From assembly GCF_030767025.1 (NCBI RefSeq), contig NZ_JASITE010000005.1, positions 434,001 to 498,000 on the forward strand: a stretch of DNA of 64,000 nucleotides, in the 5' to 3' direction. The stretch comes from Nocardia sp. CC227C (GTDB taxonomy: Bacteria > Actinomycetota > Actinomycetes > Mycobacteriales > Mycobacteriaceae). This document shows positions 1-9,291 of the stretch, in pieces (the stretch's first letter is position 1; every line of letters starts with the position of its first letter). The notes below the pieces were generated by a model. The model was not told the origin of the DNA, did not search any database, and worked only from the letters and a program-made list of their open reading frames with translations. Made by a program: the position numbers and the translations under genes.

Positions 1-1
1 G

Positions 2-424
2 GGGAAGCCGGTCCGGCTGCCGCGGCGACCGCGGCGGATGTCCGAGGAGTCCGGCGAGCGCCCCCGCAAGACATGGCGGTCGGAAGGCGGCGGATCGGTC
101 TACGATCCCGCACCCACCAGGCCCGTGCTGCGCTCGGAATTGCAGCGGGAGACGGGTTGGTGGCAGGCCGGGCCCGGCTCGGCCTGGCTGCCCACCGTGC
201 AACCGGATCCGGCGGGTGCCGAGCAGGACGGGAGCGTGATCGACTTCGGCGCGGCGCGGCGGAAGCGAGCCGATGCCGAAGGCCAGGCCCGGGGCGGTCG
301 GCGCATGGCCAAACCGCGCAGAGTCGGCTCCGACGCGGGCGCCGGCAGCAATGATGACCAGTTCGAAGACCGCCCCGGCGACACCGATTCCCCGGAGCCG
401 GACGGCCCCGGCCCGCGTCGCTGA
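2..424 (+). CDS. C-terminal part of an unidentified protein (5' end outside window)
   Basis: The reading frame is open from the first bases of the window to the TGA at 422-424, so this is probably the tail of a longer gene; an ATG at 38 is internal and has no convincing ribosome site. The visible part is polar and low in complexity, rich in Arg, Gly, Pro, Asp and Glu, with a basic segment (FGAARRKRA) and an acidic Pro-rich end. No domain, membrane segment or catalytic motif is recognisable. It resembles a disordered C-terminal extension. No function can be assigned. Confidence 0.45.
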   Translation, partial: GKPVRLPRRPRRMSEESGERPRKTWRSEGGGSVYDPAPTRPVLRSELQRETGWWQAGPGSAWLPTVQPDPAGAEQDGSVIDFGAARRKRADAEGQARGGRRMAKPRRVGSDAGAGSNDDQFEDRPGDTDSPEPDGPGPRR

Positions 425-585
425 CGCGCCGGTAATCGGGTAATCGAGTACCGCACCGGCCGAGCGGGTAACGTCGGCGGCAGCCGAACCCGTTCGTCGG
501 CCGCCACCCGGCGGATCGTGATCGCGTATCGGCCCTCGATCGCAGGCACAAGGTTTTCGGTCGGGGCTACCCGCAAGGAGCCTTC

Positions 586-777
586 ATGACCGCGGCCCAC
601 AGCACGCCCTGCACGAACCCGGCGATCGGTTTCGCCGACGCCCGCGCCGCCGAGAAGGCGGCCCTCTTGGAGCGCAACGCCCTAGCCGCGAAGACGGTCG
701 CCGACCACGCGCGCAGCGCCGCCGAGTGCACGGAGTTGCTGGCCATGCTCGGCCTGGATCTGGCCGATTTGAAGTAG
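586..777 (+). CDS. small hypothetical protein (63 aa)
   Basis: A short ORF with a good Shine-Dalgarno (AAGGAG at about 571-576, roughly 9 bases before the ATG). The protein is Ala-rich and probably helical, with two Cys (positions 9 and 46) and a C-terminal segment LLAMLGLDLADLK. It has no signal peptide or membrane segment. I do not recognise the family. It stands alone between the truncated first gene and the convergent acyl-CoA dehydrogenase. The ribosome site and start spacing are the main reasons for believing it. Confidence 0.6.
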   Translation: MTAAHSTPCTNPAIGFADARAAEKAALLERNALAAKTVADHARSAAECTELLAMLGLDLADLK

Positions 778-794
778 TCGCACGCGCGCGGCCG

Positions 795-1937
795 CTACGT
801 CGCCGCCAGATCGCGGGCGATGACCAGGCGCTGGATCTGGTTGGTGCCCTCGAAGATCTGGGTGATCTTGGCTTCGCGCATATAGCGCTCCACCGGGAAG
901 TCCTGGGTGTAGCCGTAGCCGCCGAAGACCTGGACGGCGTCGGTGGTCACCTTCATGGCGGCGTCGGTGGCCACCAGTTTGGCGACGCTGGCCTGCCGCG
1001 AGTACGGCAGTCCGGCGTCGCGGCGGCGGGCGGCGTCGAGGTAGGTGGCGCGGGCGGAATCCACGGCGGCGGCCATATCGGCGAGCAGGAAGCCGAGGCC
1101 CTGGTGGTCGATGATGCGGCGGCCGAAGGCTTCGCGGTCCCGGGCGTAGGCGACGGCGTCGTCCAGGGCGCGCTGGGCGATGCCGGTTGCCACGGCAGCG
1201 ATGCCGAGGCGGCCGGAATCCAGCGCGCTGAAGGCGATGGGCAGGCCCTGGCCGGGGTCGCCGATGCGGCGTTCGGCGGGCAGGAAGGCGTCGTCGTAGG
1301 CGGCGGAGGTGGTGGGGACGGCGCGCAGGCCCATCTTCTCCTCGGGCTTGCCGAAGGTCAGGCCCGCGGTGTCGGCGGGCACCAGGAAGCAGGACACGCC
1401 GCGGGAACCCTCACCCGTGCGGGCGAACAGGGTGTAGTAATCGGCCCGGCCGCCATTGGTGATCCACGCCTTGGTGCCGGTGATCCGGTAGCCGCCGTCG
1501 ACCTCCACGGCCCGGCAGCGCAGCGCCGCGGCATCGGATCCGGCATGCGCCTCGGACAGGCTGTACGCGCCGATCAGATTGCCGGACAGCATATCCGGCA
1601 GCCAGCGTTCCCGCTGGCCGTCGGTGCCGTAGGCGAAGAGCGGATGGCAGGACAGGCTGTGCACGCTCACCGCGACCGCCACCGCCGCCCAGCGCGCGGC
1701 CAGTTCCTCCAGCACCTGGAGGTACACCTCGTACGGTTGCGCGCCGCCGCCGAACTCCTCGGGATACGGCAGGCTGAGCAGCCCGGCCGCGCCGAGCGCG
1801 CGGAACGCCTCCTCGGGGTAGCGCTGCTCCCTCTCGAACTCGACGACATGCGGTTCCAGCACCTTGTCGGCGATATCGCGGGTCAGCTCGAGCAGATCCC
1901 GGGCCTCCGGGGTGGGCAGCATACGGTCGACGGCCAT
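795..1937 (-). CDS. acyl-CoA dehydrogenase
   Basis: 380 aa, the normal length of the short/medium-chain acyl-CoA dehydrogenase family: FAD-dependent alpha,beta-dehydrogenation of an acyl-CoA in fatty-acid or branched amino-acid catabolism, passing electrons to ETF. The N-terminal helical domain, the middle beta domain (AYSLSEAHAGSD, TGTKAWITNG) and the C-terminal helical domain with FGGYGYTQDFPVERYMR are all present. The Glu of IFEGTNQIQ near residue 365 is the expected catalytic base. The gene is divergent from the TetR gene at 2008, and the 70-base gap holds an inverted repeat that probably controls both. The substrate cannot be read from sequence. Confidence 0.93.
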   Translation of the reverse strand: MAVDRMLPTPEARDLLELTRDIADKVLEPHVVEFEREQRYPEEAFRALGAAGLLSLPYPEEFGGGAQPYEVYLQVLEELAARWAAVAVAVSVHSLSCHPLFAYGTDGQRERWLPDMLSGNLIGAYSLSEAHAGSDAAALRCRAVEVDGGYRITGTKAWITNGGRADYYTLFARTGEGSRGVSCFLVPADTAGLTFGKPEEKMGLRAVPTTSAAYDDAFLPAERRIGDPGQGLPIAFSALDSGRLGIAAVATGIAQRALDDAVAYARDREAFGRRIIDHQGLGFLLADMAAAVDSARATYLDAARRRDAGLPYSRQASVAKLVATDAAMKVTTDAVQVFGGYGYTQDFPVERYMREAKITQIFEGTNQIQRLVIARDLAAT

Positions 1938-1943
1938 GCCGAC

Positions 1944-1949
1944 ACATTA
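1944..1949 (-). promoter_or_regulatory. -10 hexamer of acyl-CoA dehydrogenase, leaderless geometry
   Basis: On the minus strand the hexamer TAATGT lies 6 bases before the ATG at 1937, so the transcript would begin at or next to the start codon. No Shine-Dalgarno is visible. Confidence 0.5.
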
Positions 1950-1964
1950 CGACCGACACCTTAA

Positions 1965-1984
1965 TACGTGCAAGGAAGCACGTA
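1965..1984. promoter_or_regulatory. TetR operator candidate (inverted repeat)
   Basis: Perfect 7-bp inverted repeat TACGTGC / GCACGTA separated by 6 bases, inside the gap between the acyl-CoA dehydrogenase and the TetR gene. It covers the expected -35 region of the leftward promoter and lies just upstream of the rightward one, as expected for a repressor acting on both genes. Confidence 0.75.
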
Positions 1985-1995
1985 ATTTAAGCGTC

Positions 1996-2001
1996 TAGAC
2001 T
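1996..2001 (+). promoter_or_regulatory. -10 hexamer of the TetR gene, leaderless geometry
   Basis: TAGACT followed by 6 bases and then the ATG at 2008; no Shine-Dalgarno in between. Confidence 0.55.
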
Positions 2002-2007
2002 GGGCGA

Positions 2008-2610
2008 ATGGTTTCATCGCTGCCTCCGAACAAGCATCAGGAGAAGAGTTTGCGCACCCGCGCGCTGCTGTTGGACGCCGCGATCGACAGCCTGGCCGAG
2101 GTGGGCTACGGCAGCGCCTCCATCGCCGACATCACCGCTCGCGCCGGGGTGACCCGTGGTGCGCAGCTGCACCACTTCCACACCCGCCAGGAGCTGTTCG
2201 CCCACGCCATCGGCCATCTCACCCAGCGCCAGCGCGAGGCCATGCAGCGCCGCCTGCGGTCGCTGACGGGCGCGAGCGCCGGTGCGGTGCTGGTCGAGCT
2301 GGTGACCGCGACCTTCGCGGGCAAACTGGGCCGCGCGGCGGTGGAGCTCTACGTCGGCATCGCCAACGATCGCGGACTGCGCCGCGAAATGCTGCGGGTA
2401 CAGCACGAGCTCACCACCGAACTGCTGGACGCCTGCGCCGCCCGCATCGATTCCGGCATCACCAGGGACCGCCTGGAGTCGGCCTTCTGGCTCACCATCA
2501 ACCTGGTGCGCGGCACCACCCTCGACGAGATGGTCGGCCGGGATCGGGCCCGGCGCAAGCAGGTGCTCGCCGACTGGACCGAGCTCGCCGACACCGCGCT
2601 GCGCAGGTGA
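2008..2610 (+). CDS. TetR/AcrR family transcriptional regulator
   Basis: 200 aa. The N-terminal helix-turn-helix runs from about residue 14 to 60 (LLDAAIDSLAEVGY, ADITARAGVTRGAQLHHF, a typical TetR recognition helix ending in HHF). The C-terminal part is an all-helical ligand and dimer domain. It is divergent from the acyl-CoA dehydrogenase, with a perfect inverted repeat between them, so it probably represses that gene and itself and may respond to an acyl-CoA or similar ligand (inference). The ATG has a -10 hexamer 6 bases upstream and no ribosome site, which fits a leaderless message. Confidence 0.9.
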   Translation: MVSSLPPNKHQEKSLRTRALLLDAAIDSLAEVGYGSASIADITARAGVTRGAQLHHFHTRQELFAHAIGHLTQRQREAMQRRLRSLTGASAGAVLVELVTATFAGKLGRAAVELYVGIANDRGLRREMLRVQHELTTELLDACAARIDSGITRDRLESAFWLTINLVRGTTLDEMVGRDRARRKQVLADWTELADTALRR

Positions 2611-2672
2611 TCGAGAAGCCTCGCGCCTGCGATCGAGAGGCATTGCGCCTGCGCCCGAACGGCATTGCGCCC
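2610..2672 (+). repeat. 22-bp tandem repeat, about 2.9 copies
   Basis: Imperfect units of 22 bp sharing the core GCGCCTGCG / GCATTGCGCC begin at the last base of the TetR stop codon (2610-2631, 2632-2653, 2654-2672). Function unknown; probably slippage-derived. Confidence 0.55.
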
Positions 2673-3185
2673 CAACCGGTCCCGAGCTACGCGAAAGCCG
2701 ACCGGGTCGGGCGAGTGCCTCGCCGCGCCCCGGTCGGCCGCGTCCGCCGCGACTGAGAGCTCCACGCGCCGGATGGGGTGCTCGGCCCCATGGGCTCCCG
2801 GCACGTGGGTAGCGGCGGATAGGTGCGCCTCGGCCCGGCGGTGGGGGTTCGCAGGGTTACACCGCGGGGCGGGCGCACGATCCGGTGTGGGGCCAACGTT
2901 ATGCCGAAGACGAAGGGCGGCACAGGGATCCGGCTCGACTCTGGCACTGTTCACGATCACCGCCGACCGGCACAGTGAATCCTCCAGAGTTGGCGTGCGG
3001 GCGATGGGGTGTGCGGCGTCGACCGCGCTTCCCGACGCCGCACCCGGCGAACGGTAGAGGATGTCCGCGCCGGAGCGCCCGGTCGACGGCCATGATCGGG
3101 AGATGTCACGACCGGTCAGTAGAGTGGTTGTCGAATTCTCCATCCGACGTGGTCCGAAACGAACGAGCGTGAGGAGAGTCGGCGT
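2673..3185. other. long intergenic region upstream of phosphoketolase
   Basis: About 500 bases without a believable gene. Short ORFs exist on both strands but have no ribosome sites or recognisable protein character. The region presumably holds the phosphoketolase promoter and leader; I could not pick a convincing -35/-10 pair or riboswitch. Confidence 0.4.
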
Positions 3186-5663
3186 ATGGCTCAGCATGCC
3201 CGGGCCGAGGGCGCCACCGGCGACACCTCGGCAGACAATGTCGACAGCAGCGGCGGGCGCACCGTCGCGCCGCGACCGTATCGGCTCGGCGAGGCGTCCG
3301 GCCCGCTGTCGGGTGCGGAGCTCACCGCCATCGACGCCTGGTGGCGGGCGGCGAACTATCTGGCGGTCGGCCAGATCTATCTGATGGACAATCCGCTGCT
3401 GCGCGAACCGCTGCGGCCCGAGCACGTCAAACCCCGGCTGCTCGGACACTTCGGCACCGTGCCCGGACTGAATCTCGTATGGGCGCATGCCAATCGGGCC
3501 ATTCGCCAGCGCGATCTCGACGCGGTCTTCGTGGCCGGGCCGGGCCACGGCGGCCCGGGGCCGAATGCCTGCGGCTGGCTGGAGGGCACGTATTCCGAGC
3601 TCTACAGCCATATTCCGCGCGATGCCGACGGTATGCGCGCCCTGTTCGCCCAGTTCTCCTTCCCGGGCGGGGTGCCGAGCCACTGCGCGCCCGAGACGCC
3701 GGGCTCCTTCCACGAGGGTGGCGAGCTCGGCTATTCACTGCTGCACGCTTACGGTGCGGCACTGGACAATCCGACACTCACGGTGTTCTGCGTCATCGGT
3801 GACGGCGAGGCGGAGACCGGGCCGCTGGCGGGCAGCTGGCATGCGAACAAGTTCCTCAATCCGGGCCGGGACGGGGCCGTGATCCCGATTCTGGCGCTCA
3901 ATGAGTACAAGATCGCCAATCCCACCATTCTCGCCCGGATCCCGGAATCGGAGCTGCTGTCGCTGCTGCGGGGATACGGGTACGACCCGATCGTGGTGGC
4001 GGGCAACGATCCGGCGGCCGTGCACCAGGCCATGGCGGCGGCCACCGACTCCTGCCTGGACCGCATCGAGCGGATTCAGCGCGCCGCCCGGGGCGGTTCC
4101 GACGGCGCCCGGCCGAGCTGGCCCATGATCGTGCTGCGCACCCCGAAGGGCTGGACCTGCCCGCCGATCGTGGACGGCGATCCGGTGGAGGGCACCTTCC
4201 GCGCACACCAGGTGCCGCTGGCGGCGGCCAGGGACGACGACGCCCACCGCGTGGTCCTCGACGAGTGGCTGAAGTCCTATCGCCCCGAGGAGCTGTTCGA
4301 CGCGAACGGCAGCCCGGCACCGGAGTTGATCGAGCAGTCCCCCGTCGGCGACCGCCGCATGAGCGCCAATCCGGTCGCCAACGGCGGCATGCTGATGCGG
4401 GATCTGCATCTGCCCGACTGGCGCGACTTCGGTGTCGAGGTGCCCCGGCCCGGTGCGGTCGAGCACGAGGCGACACGGGTGCTGGGCGGCTGGCTGCGCG
4501 AGGTCACCCGGCGCAATCCGGACAACTTCCTCACCTTCGCGCCCGATGAGCTGGCAAGCAATCGGCTCCAGGACATCCTGGAGGTCACCGGGCGCGACTG
4601 GCAGGCCGAGATCGGCGAATTCGACGTCGAGCTGGACCGCACCGGCCGGGTGATCGAGGTGCTGTCCGAGCACATGTGCCAGGGCCTGCTGGAGGGCTAT
4701 CTGCTCACCGGCAGGCACGGGGTGTTCACCTGCTACGAGGCGTTCATCCACATTGTCGACGCCATGTTCAACCAGCACGCCAAATGGCTGGACGCCAGCG
4801 CGCAGGTGCCGTGGCGGCGGCCCATCCCGAGCCTGAACTACCTGCTGTCGTCCCATGTCTGGCGGCAGGACCACAACGGCTTCACCCATCAGGATCCCGG
4901 CTTCCTGGACGTGGTGCTGAACAAGAGCCCCGAGATCGTGCGGGTGTATCTGCCGCCGGACGCCAATACGCTGCTGTCCACCTACGACCACTGCCTGCGC
5001 TCACGGCATTACGTGAATGTCGTGGTGGCGGGCAAGCAGCCGCAGGAATCGTGGCTGTCGGTGCCCGAGGCGGCGCGGCACTGCGCGCGCGGGGTCGGCA
5101 TCTGGGAGTGGGCGGGCCACAACGACACCCCGGGCGGCACCCCGGACGTGGTGTTGGCCTGCGCCGGTGACGTACCCACGCTGGAAACCCTGGCCGCCGC
5201 GGCGATTCTGCGAGATCGCCTGCCGGAGCTGCGGGTTCGCGTGGTGAACGTGGTGGACCTGATGCGCCTGCTGCCCGAGAACGAGCATCCGCACGGACTC
5301 CCGGACAGCGAATTCGACACGATCTTCACCCGGGACCGACCGGTCGTCTTCGCCTTCCACGGCTACCCCTGGCTGATCCACCGGCTCACCTACCGCCGCA
5401 CCAACCACGCCGAGCTGCATGTCCGCGGCTACAAGGAGAAGGGCACCACCACAACGCCTTTCGACATGGTGATGCTCAACGACCTGGACCGCTACCACCT
5501 GGTCACCGACGTCATCGACCGCGTGCCGTCCCTGCGCGAGACGGCCGCGGGCCTGCGTCAGGAGATGGTGGACGCCCGCTGGAACGCGCGCCAGTGGACG
5601 CGCGAACACGGTGCGGACATCCCGGTGGTCGCCGATTGGACCTGGCCGGACCCCGGTCGCTGA
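3186..5663 (+). CDS. xfp: xylulose-5-phosphate/fructose-6-phosphate phosphoketolase
   Basis: 825 aa, full length for the family. The enzyme is a thiamine-diphosphate-dependent cytosolic protein that splits xylulose 5-phosphate or fructose 6-phosphate with inorganic phosphate to give acetyl phosphate plus glyceraldehyde 3-phosphate or erythrose 4-phosphate. Family landmarks are the N-terminal [18 protein letters not shown], the GPGHGGPG loop, the ThDP-binding GDGEAETGP from residue 205 with downstream Asn, and the C-terminal [14 protein letters not shown]. The start is supported by GAGGAGAG about 10 bases upstream. About 30 extra polar residues precede the conserved core. No acetate kinase or phosphotransacetylase gene is adjacent. 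Confidence 0.96.
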   Translation: MAQHARAEGATGDTSADNVDSSGGRTVAPRPYRLGEASGPLSGAELTAIDAWWRAANYLAVGQIYLMDNPLLREPLRPEHVKPRLLGHFGTVPGLNLVWAHANRAIRQRDLDAVFVAGPGHGGPGPNACGWLEGTYSELYSHIPRDADGMRALFAQFSFPGGVPSHCAPETPGSFHEGGELGYSLLHAYGAALDNPTLTVFCVIGDGEAETGPLAGSWHANKFLNPGRDGAVIPILALNEYKIANPTILARIPESELLSLLRGYGYDPIVVAGNDPAAVHQAMAAATDSCLDRIERIQRAARGGSDGARPSWPMIVLRTPKGWTCPPIVDGDPVEGTFRAHQVPLAAARDDDAHRVVLDEWLKSYRPEELFDANGSPAPELIEQSPVGDRRMSANPVANGGMLMRDLHLPDWRDFGVEVPRPGAVEHEATRVLGGWLREVTRRNPDNFLTFAPDELASNRLQDILEVTGRDWQAEIGEFDVELDRTGRVIEVLSEHMCQGLLEGYLLTGRHGVFTCYEAFIHIVDAMFNQHAKWLDASAQVPWRRPIPSLNYLLSSHVWRQDHNGFTHQDPGFLDVVLNKSPEIVRVYLPPDANTLLSTYDHCLRSRHYVNVVVAGKQPQESWLSVPEAARHCARGVGIWEWAGHNDTPGGTPDVVLACAGDVPTLETLAAAAILRDRLPELRVRVVNVVDLMRLLPENEHPHGLPDSEFDTIFTRDRPVVFAFHGYPWLIHRLTYRRTNHAELHVRGYKEKGTTTTPFDMVMLNDLDRYHLVTDVIDRVPSLRETAAGLRQEMVDARWNARQWTREHGADIPVVADWTWPDPGR

Positions 5664-5668
5664 GCGCG

Positions 5669-5686
5669 GATCGGGGAGCGCCGATC
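5669..5686. terminator. short inverted repeat between convergent genes
   Basis: GATCGG / CCGATC around a 6-base loop, spanning the gap between the phosphoketolase stop and the terD-like stop. The stem is short and has no T-run, so the terminator role is uncertain. Confidence 0.35.
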
Positions 5687-6266
5687 AGGCCAGGGCGAAG
5701 TGCAGCAGGGCCTGCATATCGCCCTGCTTGATCTTGCCCTTGCGGTCCAGCACCTCCAGCTGCCAGTTCGGGCCGTTGCGGATGGCGCGGGCGATGGCAT
5801 TGGCATTGTCGCTGCCCAGCAGGGACGGCCAGATATCGGCCACCTGCTGGGAGGTGCCGCCGGTGGCGTCGTAGATCTTGAACGAGATGTTGTTGGCCTT
5901 CTCGAACGAGCTGCCCTTCTTGAACGCCGCGGCCACGAACACGATGGAGTCGATGGCGGTCGGCACGTTGGCGAAGGTGACGTGCACGGTCTCGTCGTCA
6001 CCGACGGCCGCGCCGGTCTGCTCGTCACCGGTGTGCACCACCGAGCCGTTGCCGAGCGGGTCCAGGGAGTCCAGTCCGGCGAAGCGCACCGGATCGCCGC
6101 CCTGCATGAGAATGGCGACCAGGTCCAGGTCCACGCCCTTCTTGCGACGCGCCATACCCAGCAGTCCCCCGCTGGCACCGGCGGACGGATCCCAGCTCAC
6201 TCCGACACTCATCTTGGTGATGCCCGCGAGATCCGCGGCACCGTCTTCTTTCTTGAGCGTAATCAC
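5685..6266 (-). CDS. TerD family protein
   Basis: 193 aa, the usual size of the TerD/TerE/CABP1 family. Conserved features are the N-terminal ITLKK with GVSWDP, the acidic KKGVDLDLVAIL segment (calcium-binding in characterised TerD), the DETVHVTFANVP strand and the C-terminal GNSDNANAIARAI/WQLEVL region. TerD proteins are cytosolic calcium-binding proteins linked to tellurite, phage and stress phenotypes; the molecular role is unsettled. This copy stands alone, without TerB, TerC or kinase partners in the window. Start is GTG at 6266, with TAGGCT 7 bases upstream. Confidence 0.9.
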   Translation of the reverse strand: MITLKKEDGAADLAGITKMSVGVSWDPSAGASGGLLGMARRKKGVDLDLVAILMQGGDPVRFAGLDSLDPLGNGSVVHTGDEQTGAAVGDDETVHVTFANVPTAIDSIVFVAAAFKKGSSFEKANNISFKIYDATGGTSQQVADIWPSLLGSDNANAIARAIRNGPNWQLEVLDRKGKIKQGDMQALLHFALA

Positions 6267-6273
6267 AGCTCAC

Positions 6274-6279
6274 AGCCTA
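6274..6279 (-). promoter_or_regulatory. -10 hexamer of the terD-like gene, leaderless geometry
   Basis: Minus-strand TAGGCT ends 7 bases before the GTG start at 6266. Confidence 0.55.
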
Positions 6280-6345
6280 CCGATGATTCGTAACCCGGTG
6301 CAGTGCAGCTCGTCCCGGGCAACTGATGGCGAAACAGCCGATGTA

Positions 6346-7365
6346 CTAGGCGAAAACAGCAGGTGAGCGCGCGGCGAGGCCGACCGCGACGGCGAGGCGG
6401 CGATGCGATTCCAGCCGGGCCGCACGATCGTAAGTGCTGGTGTGAACCAGGATTTCATCGGCCCCCGTGCGCGTGACCAGCCGTTCCAGATCGGCGACGA
6501 CCGTCTCCTCGGTGCCGTGGATGTGACCGCGCAGCGATTCGGTGAAGATGCCGCGCTGCTTGTCGGTCATGACGATACGGTCGATTTCCTCCGGCGAGAC
6601 CAGGGGCGGGAACTCGCCGCGGGTACGCGACCACGCGGCCGACCACGCCTCGGGCAGCAGCAGCCGATGGGCCTGCTCCGCGGAGTCGGCGACCACAACG
6701 GAGGTGGACACCACGACGTAGGGCGCACCGCGGTGTCCGGGTCGGAAGTCGTCGCGGTACTGCTCGATGGCCCGCACCATGGCCGACGTCCCGGCGGCGG
6801 GGGCGATCACCAGTGGCAGCCCGAATCGGGCCGCCCGCTGCGCACCCGAGCCGACGGCCAGCAGGAAGGCCGGAATGCGCAGGCCCTCGGTAGGCCAGGC
6901 GTGCACGCCCGCGCGGCCGGCGGACAGATAGTCCAGCAGCTCGGTCAGCTGGGCATCGAAGTAGTCGGCGTCGTCCTTGTCGTGGCCGAGGGCACGCCGC
7001 ACGCCCCCGGTGAAGCCCACCGAGCGACCCAGCCCCATGTCGATGCGGCCCGGGTACAGCGACTCGAGTACGCCGAACTGTTCGGCCACCACCAGCGGCT
7101 GGTGATTGGGCAGCATGACCCCGCCGGTGCCCACCCGAATGCGTGCGGTGGCGGCGGCGACCCCGGCGGCCAGCACGGTCGGCGCGGATCCGGCCACCCC
7201 GGGCACGCTGTGATGTTCCGAGACCCAGAACCGGTGATAGCCCCACCGCTCGGCGAGGCGGGCGAACTCCACGGTCTCCCGCAGCGCCTCCGGATGGCCT
7301 TGTCCCTGCCGTACCCGGGAACGGTCCAGGATGGAGAATCGGATGGCGGCCAGCGGGGTGCTCAT
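6346..7365 (-). CDS. LLM class flavin-dependent oxidoreductase (luciferase fold)
   Basis: 339 aa from the ATG at 7365. It belongs to the bacterial luciferase-like alkanal/alkane monooxygenase group: an N-terminal FSILDRS strand, FWVSEHHSVPG (the EHH motif typical of this subgroup), GTGGVMLPNHQPLVVAEQFG and GRIDMGLGRS. These enzymes use FMN or F420; the EHH subgroup is usually FMN-linked. The frame continues upstream to a GTG at 7455, but those 30 extra residues are Arg-rich and not conserved in kind, so I prefer 7365. Substrate unknown. The gene is divergent from the adenylate cyclase at 7472. Confidence 0.9.
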   Translation of the reverse strand: MSTPLAAIRFSILDRSRVRQGQGHPEALRETVEFARLAERWGYHRFWVSEHHSVPGVAGSAPTVLAAGVAAATARIRVGTGGVMLPNHQPLVVAEQFGVLESLYPGRIDMGLGRSVGFTGGVRRALGHDKDDADYFDAQLTELLDYLSAGRAGVHAWPTEGLRIPAFLLAVGSGAQRAARFGLPLVIAPAAGTSAMVRAIEQYRDDFRPGHRGAPYVVVSTSVVVADSAEQAHRLLLPEAWSAAWSRTRGEFPPLVSPEEIDRIVMTDKQRGIFTESLRGHIHGTEETVVADLERLVTRTGADEILVHTSTYDRAARLESHRRLAVAVGLAARSPAVFA

Positions 7366-7459
7366 GCCCAATGCCAACGCCTGGCGATCCCGGTGATTCC
7401 GGCACGCGCGAACACGCACGCGGGCACCGCTCCCAACTGCCGCTTCGGTGATCACGCCC

Positions 7460-7465
7460 TAGGCT
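7460..7465 (+). promoter_or_regulatory. -10 hexamer of the adenylate cyclase, leaderless geometry
   Basis: TAGGCT followed by 6 bases and the ATG at 7472; no Shine-Dalgarno. Confidence 0.6.
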
Positions 7466-7471
7466 GCATCC

Positions 7472-9037
7472 ATGGTCGACAGCGATGTGACGCCCAGGGC
7501 GCTGGGCGCGGCCCCGTTCGGGTCGCGCCTGCTCGGCCCCGCCGATCAGGGAGCGACGTCGCGGCGGGTGCGCGTGCAGTTGTTGCTGACCGTGCCGGTG
7601 CTGTTCGCGAATCTCACCGGCGTGGCGGTGGCGGTGCTGCTCATCGGCCTGGTGCTGCCGGGTCCGTCGGTGTTCACGCAGGACCTGGTGTTGCTGAACT
7701 TCGTGGCCGTCCCGGTGTACGTGGCCTTCGCCCTGGCGGTGGGTTTCGTGTGGGGCACGCTGTCGGGCCTGCGGACGCTGCGCTGGGCCACCGATCCGGA
7801 GCGGATTCCGAACGAGGCGGAGCGCGTCGCGTCCTCCCGGGTACCGCGGCGGCTGGTGCATCAGCAGGCGCTGCTGTGGTTCGGCGGGATGGCGGTGCTG
7901 ACCCCGCTGTACGGCCTGGTCGATCCGGCCTTCGTGCCCAAGATCATTCTGGGGGTCGGGTTCAGTGCCGTCGTGGTGTGCGCCAACAGCTACCTGATCA
8001 CCGAATTCGCCCTGCGGCTGGTGACCGCACGGGTGCTCGAGGCCGAGCCGCGCCGACGGCAGCGCGGCCTCGGTGTATTCGGCCGCGCGCTGCTGGTGTG
8101 GATGCTGGGTTCGGGCACACCGGTGGCGCTGCTCATGGTCGTGGCGGTGCTTGCGCTGTCCGGGGTGGATGTCAGCACCGAGCGACTGGCGGTCTGCGTG
8201 CTCTCGCTCGGCGGGGCGACGCTGGTCTTCGGCCTGCTGCTCATGACGCAGACGCTCGCCGCCACGGTCGCGCCCATCCGGAACGTGCGCACCGCGATGC
8301 GCCGGGTGGAGGACGGTGATCTGGAGGTGGCGGTCACCGTCTACGACGGCACCGAACTCGGTGAATTGCAGAGCGGCTTCAACCACATGGTGGCGGGGCT
8401 GCGCGAGCGCGAACAGATCCGGGACCTGTTCGGCCGCCACGTCGGCCGCGATGTGGCGGCGGCGGCGCTGGCCGGGCAGCCGGAGCTGGGCGGGGAGGAA
8501 TGCGAGGCGGCCGCGCTGTTCATCGACGTCATCGGCTCCACCGCGATGGCCGCGACCCGGCCACCGCACGAGATCGTCACCATCCTGAACGAGTTCTTCG
8601 GCATCGTGGTGGACGAGGTGGAGCGGCACGGCGGACTGGTCAACAAGTTCGAGGGCGATGCCGCGCTGGCCATCTTCGGCACCCCCGCGCCGCTGACCGA
8701 CGCCGCCGGGTCCGCACTCGCGAGCGCCCGCGCCATCCGGCGGCGATTGTCCGGCGCCGCCATCGAATTCGATGCCGCCATCGGCGTCGCGGCCGGACGG
8801 GTGGTGGCGGGCAATGTCGGCGCGCACCGCCGCTACGAGTTCACCGTGATCGGCGATCCGGTGAACGAGGCGGCCCGCCTGTGCGAACTCGCCAAACAGG
8901 ACGACGGCCGCGTCCTCGCCTCCGCCACCGCCGTGGACAGCGCCGAGCCGCGCGAGCGCGAGCAGTGGGATACGGGCGAATCGGTGACGCTGCGCGGCCG
9001 CACCCGCGAAACCCGCCTGGCCCGGCCCCGTGCTTGA
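7472..9037 (+). CDS. membrane-bound class III adenylate cyclase with HAMP domain
   Basis: 521 aa. Architecture: about six membrane segments between residues 25 and 260, a HAMP linker (IRNVRTAMRRVEDGDLEVAV), then a class III cyclase domain from about residue 345. Metal-binding Asp352 (FIDVIGST) and Asp396 (KFEGDAA) are present. The substrate-selecting Lys392 and the transition-state Asn and Arg in VIGDPVNEAARL are also kept, so an active ATP cyclase is likely. The layout matches the mycobacterial Rv1318c/Rv1319c/Rv1320c/Rv3645 type. It probably makes cAMP at the inner face of the membrane in response to a signal sensed by the membrane part. It stands alone; no cAMP-binding partner is adjacent. 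Confidence 0.93.
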   Translation: MVDSDVTPRALGAAPFGSRLLGPADQGATSRRVRVQLLLTVPVLFANLTGVAVAVLLIGLVLPGPSVFTQDLVLLNFVAVPVYVAFALAVGFVWGTLSGLRTLRWATDPERIPNEAERVASSRVPRRLVHQQALLWFGGMAVLTPLYGLVDPAFVPKIILGVGFSAVVVCANSYLITEFALRLVTARVLEAEPRRRQRGLGVFGRALLVWMLGSGTPVALLMVVAVLALSGVDVSTERLAVCVLSLGGATLVFGLLLMTQTLAATVAPIRNVRTAMRRVEDGDLEVAVTVYDGTELGELQSGFNHMVAGLREREQIRDLFGRHVGRDVAAAALAGQPELGGEECEAAALFIDVIGSTAMAATRPPHEIVTILNEFFGIVVDEVERHGGLVNKFEGDAALAIFGTPAPLTDAAGSALASARAIRRRLSGAAIEFDAAIGVAAGRVVAGNVGAHRRYEFTVIGDPVNEAARLCELAKQDDGRVLASATAVDSAEPREREQWDTGESVTLRGRTRETRLARPRA

Positions 9038-9134
9038 CGCCCCGAAAACCGGTGGCGTCGGGTGCGCGGCCGCTGCTACGGTTGCCGCCGCGCAGTTCGC
9101 GCACATCGACCGCACCCACCGGAGGGGATGATTT

Positions 9135-9215
9135 ATGAGCCAGCCCGCGCCGAGAGCGCCTCACGGTGTGACCTTGGCCCGAGATATGGCCTCCCACACC
9201 CGGATTCGTCCATAG
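9135..9215 (+). CDS. possible 26-aa ORF upstream of the RNHCP genes
   Basis: ATG at 9135 with a strong GGAGGGG six to seven bases upstream (9121-9127), ending at TAG 9213-9215. The peptide is basic and has no run of a single amino acid that would mark an attenuation leader. It may be a small gene, a decayed gene start, or a coincidence. The ribosome site is the only support. Confidence 0.3.
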   Translation: MSQPAPRAPHGVTLARDMASHTRIRP

Positions 9216-9291
9216 CGACCCGCGTCATCGAGGCGCGCTCGGCCTGCTCCTGCTGTCTGCACATCAGCTCTCGGCTTAGGAGTGATCCGGG

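Noticed and set aside
2665..3057. 130-codon ORF upstream of phosphoketolase
   Set aside because: No ribosome site, Arg/Ser/Ala-rich random composition, no recognisable features.
6455..9115. 886-codon minus-strand frame across the cyclase and oxidoreductase
   Set aside because: It spans two real genes in other frames and has no recognisable protein features.
9222..9290. Cys-rich reading (SACSCCLHI) before the RNHCP genes as a cysteine attenuation leader
   Set aside because: That frame has no start codon with a ribosome site and no stop before the downstream gene, so it cannot act as a separate leader peptide.
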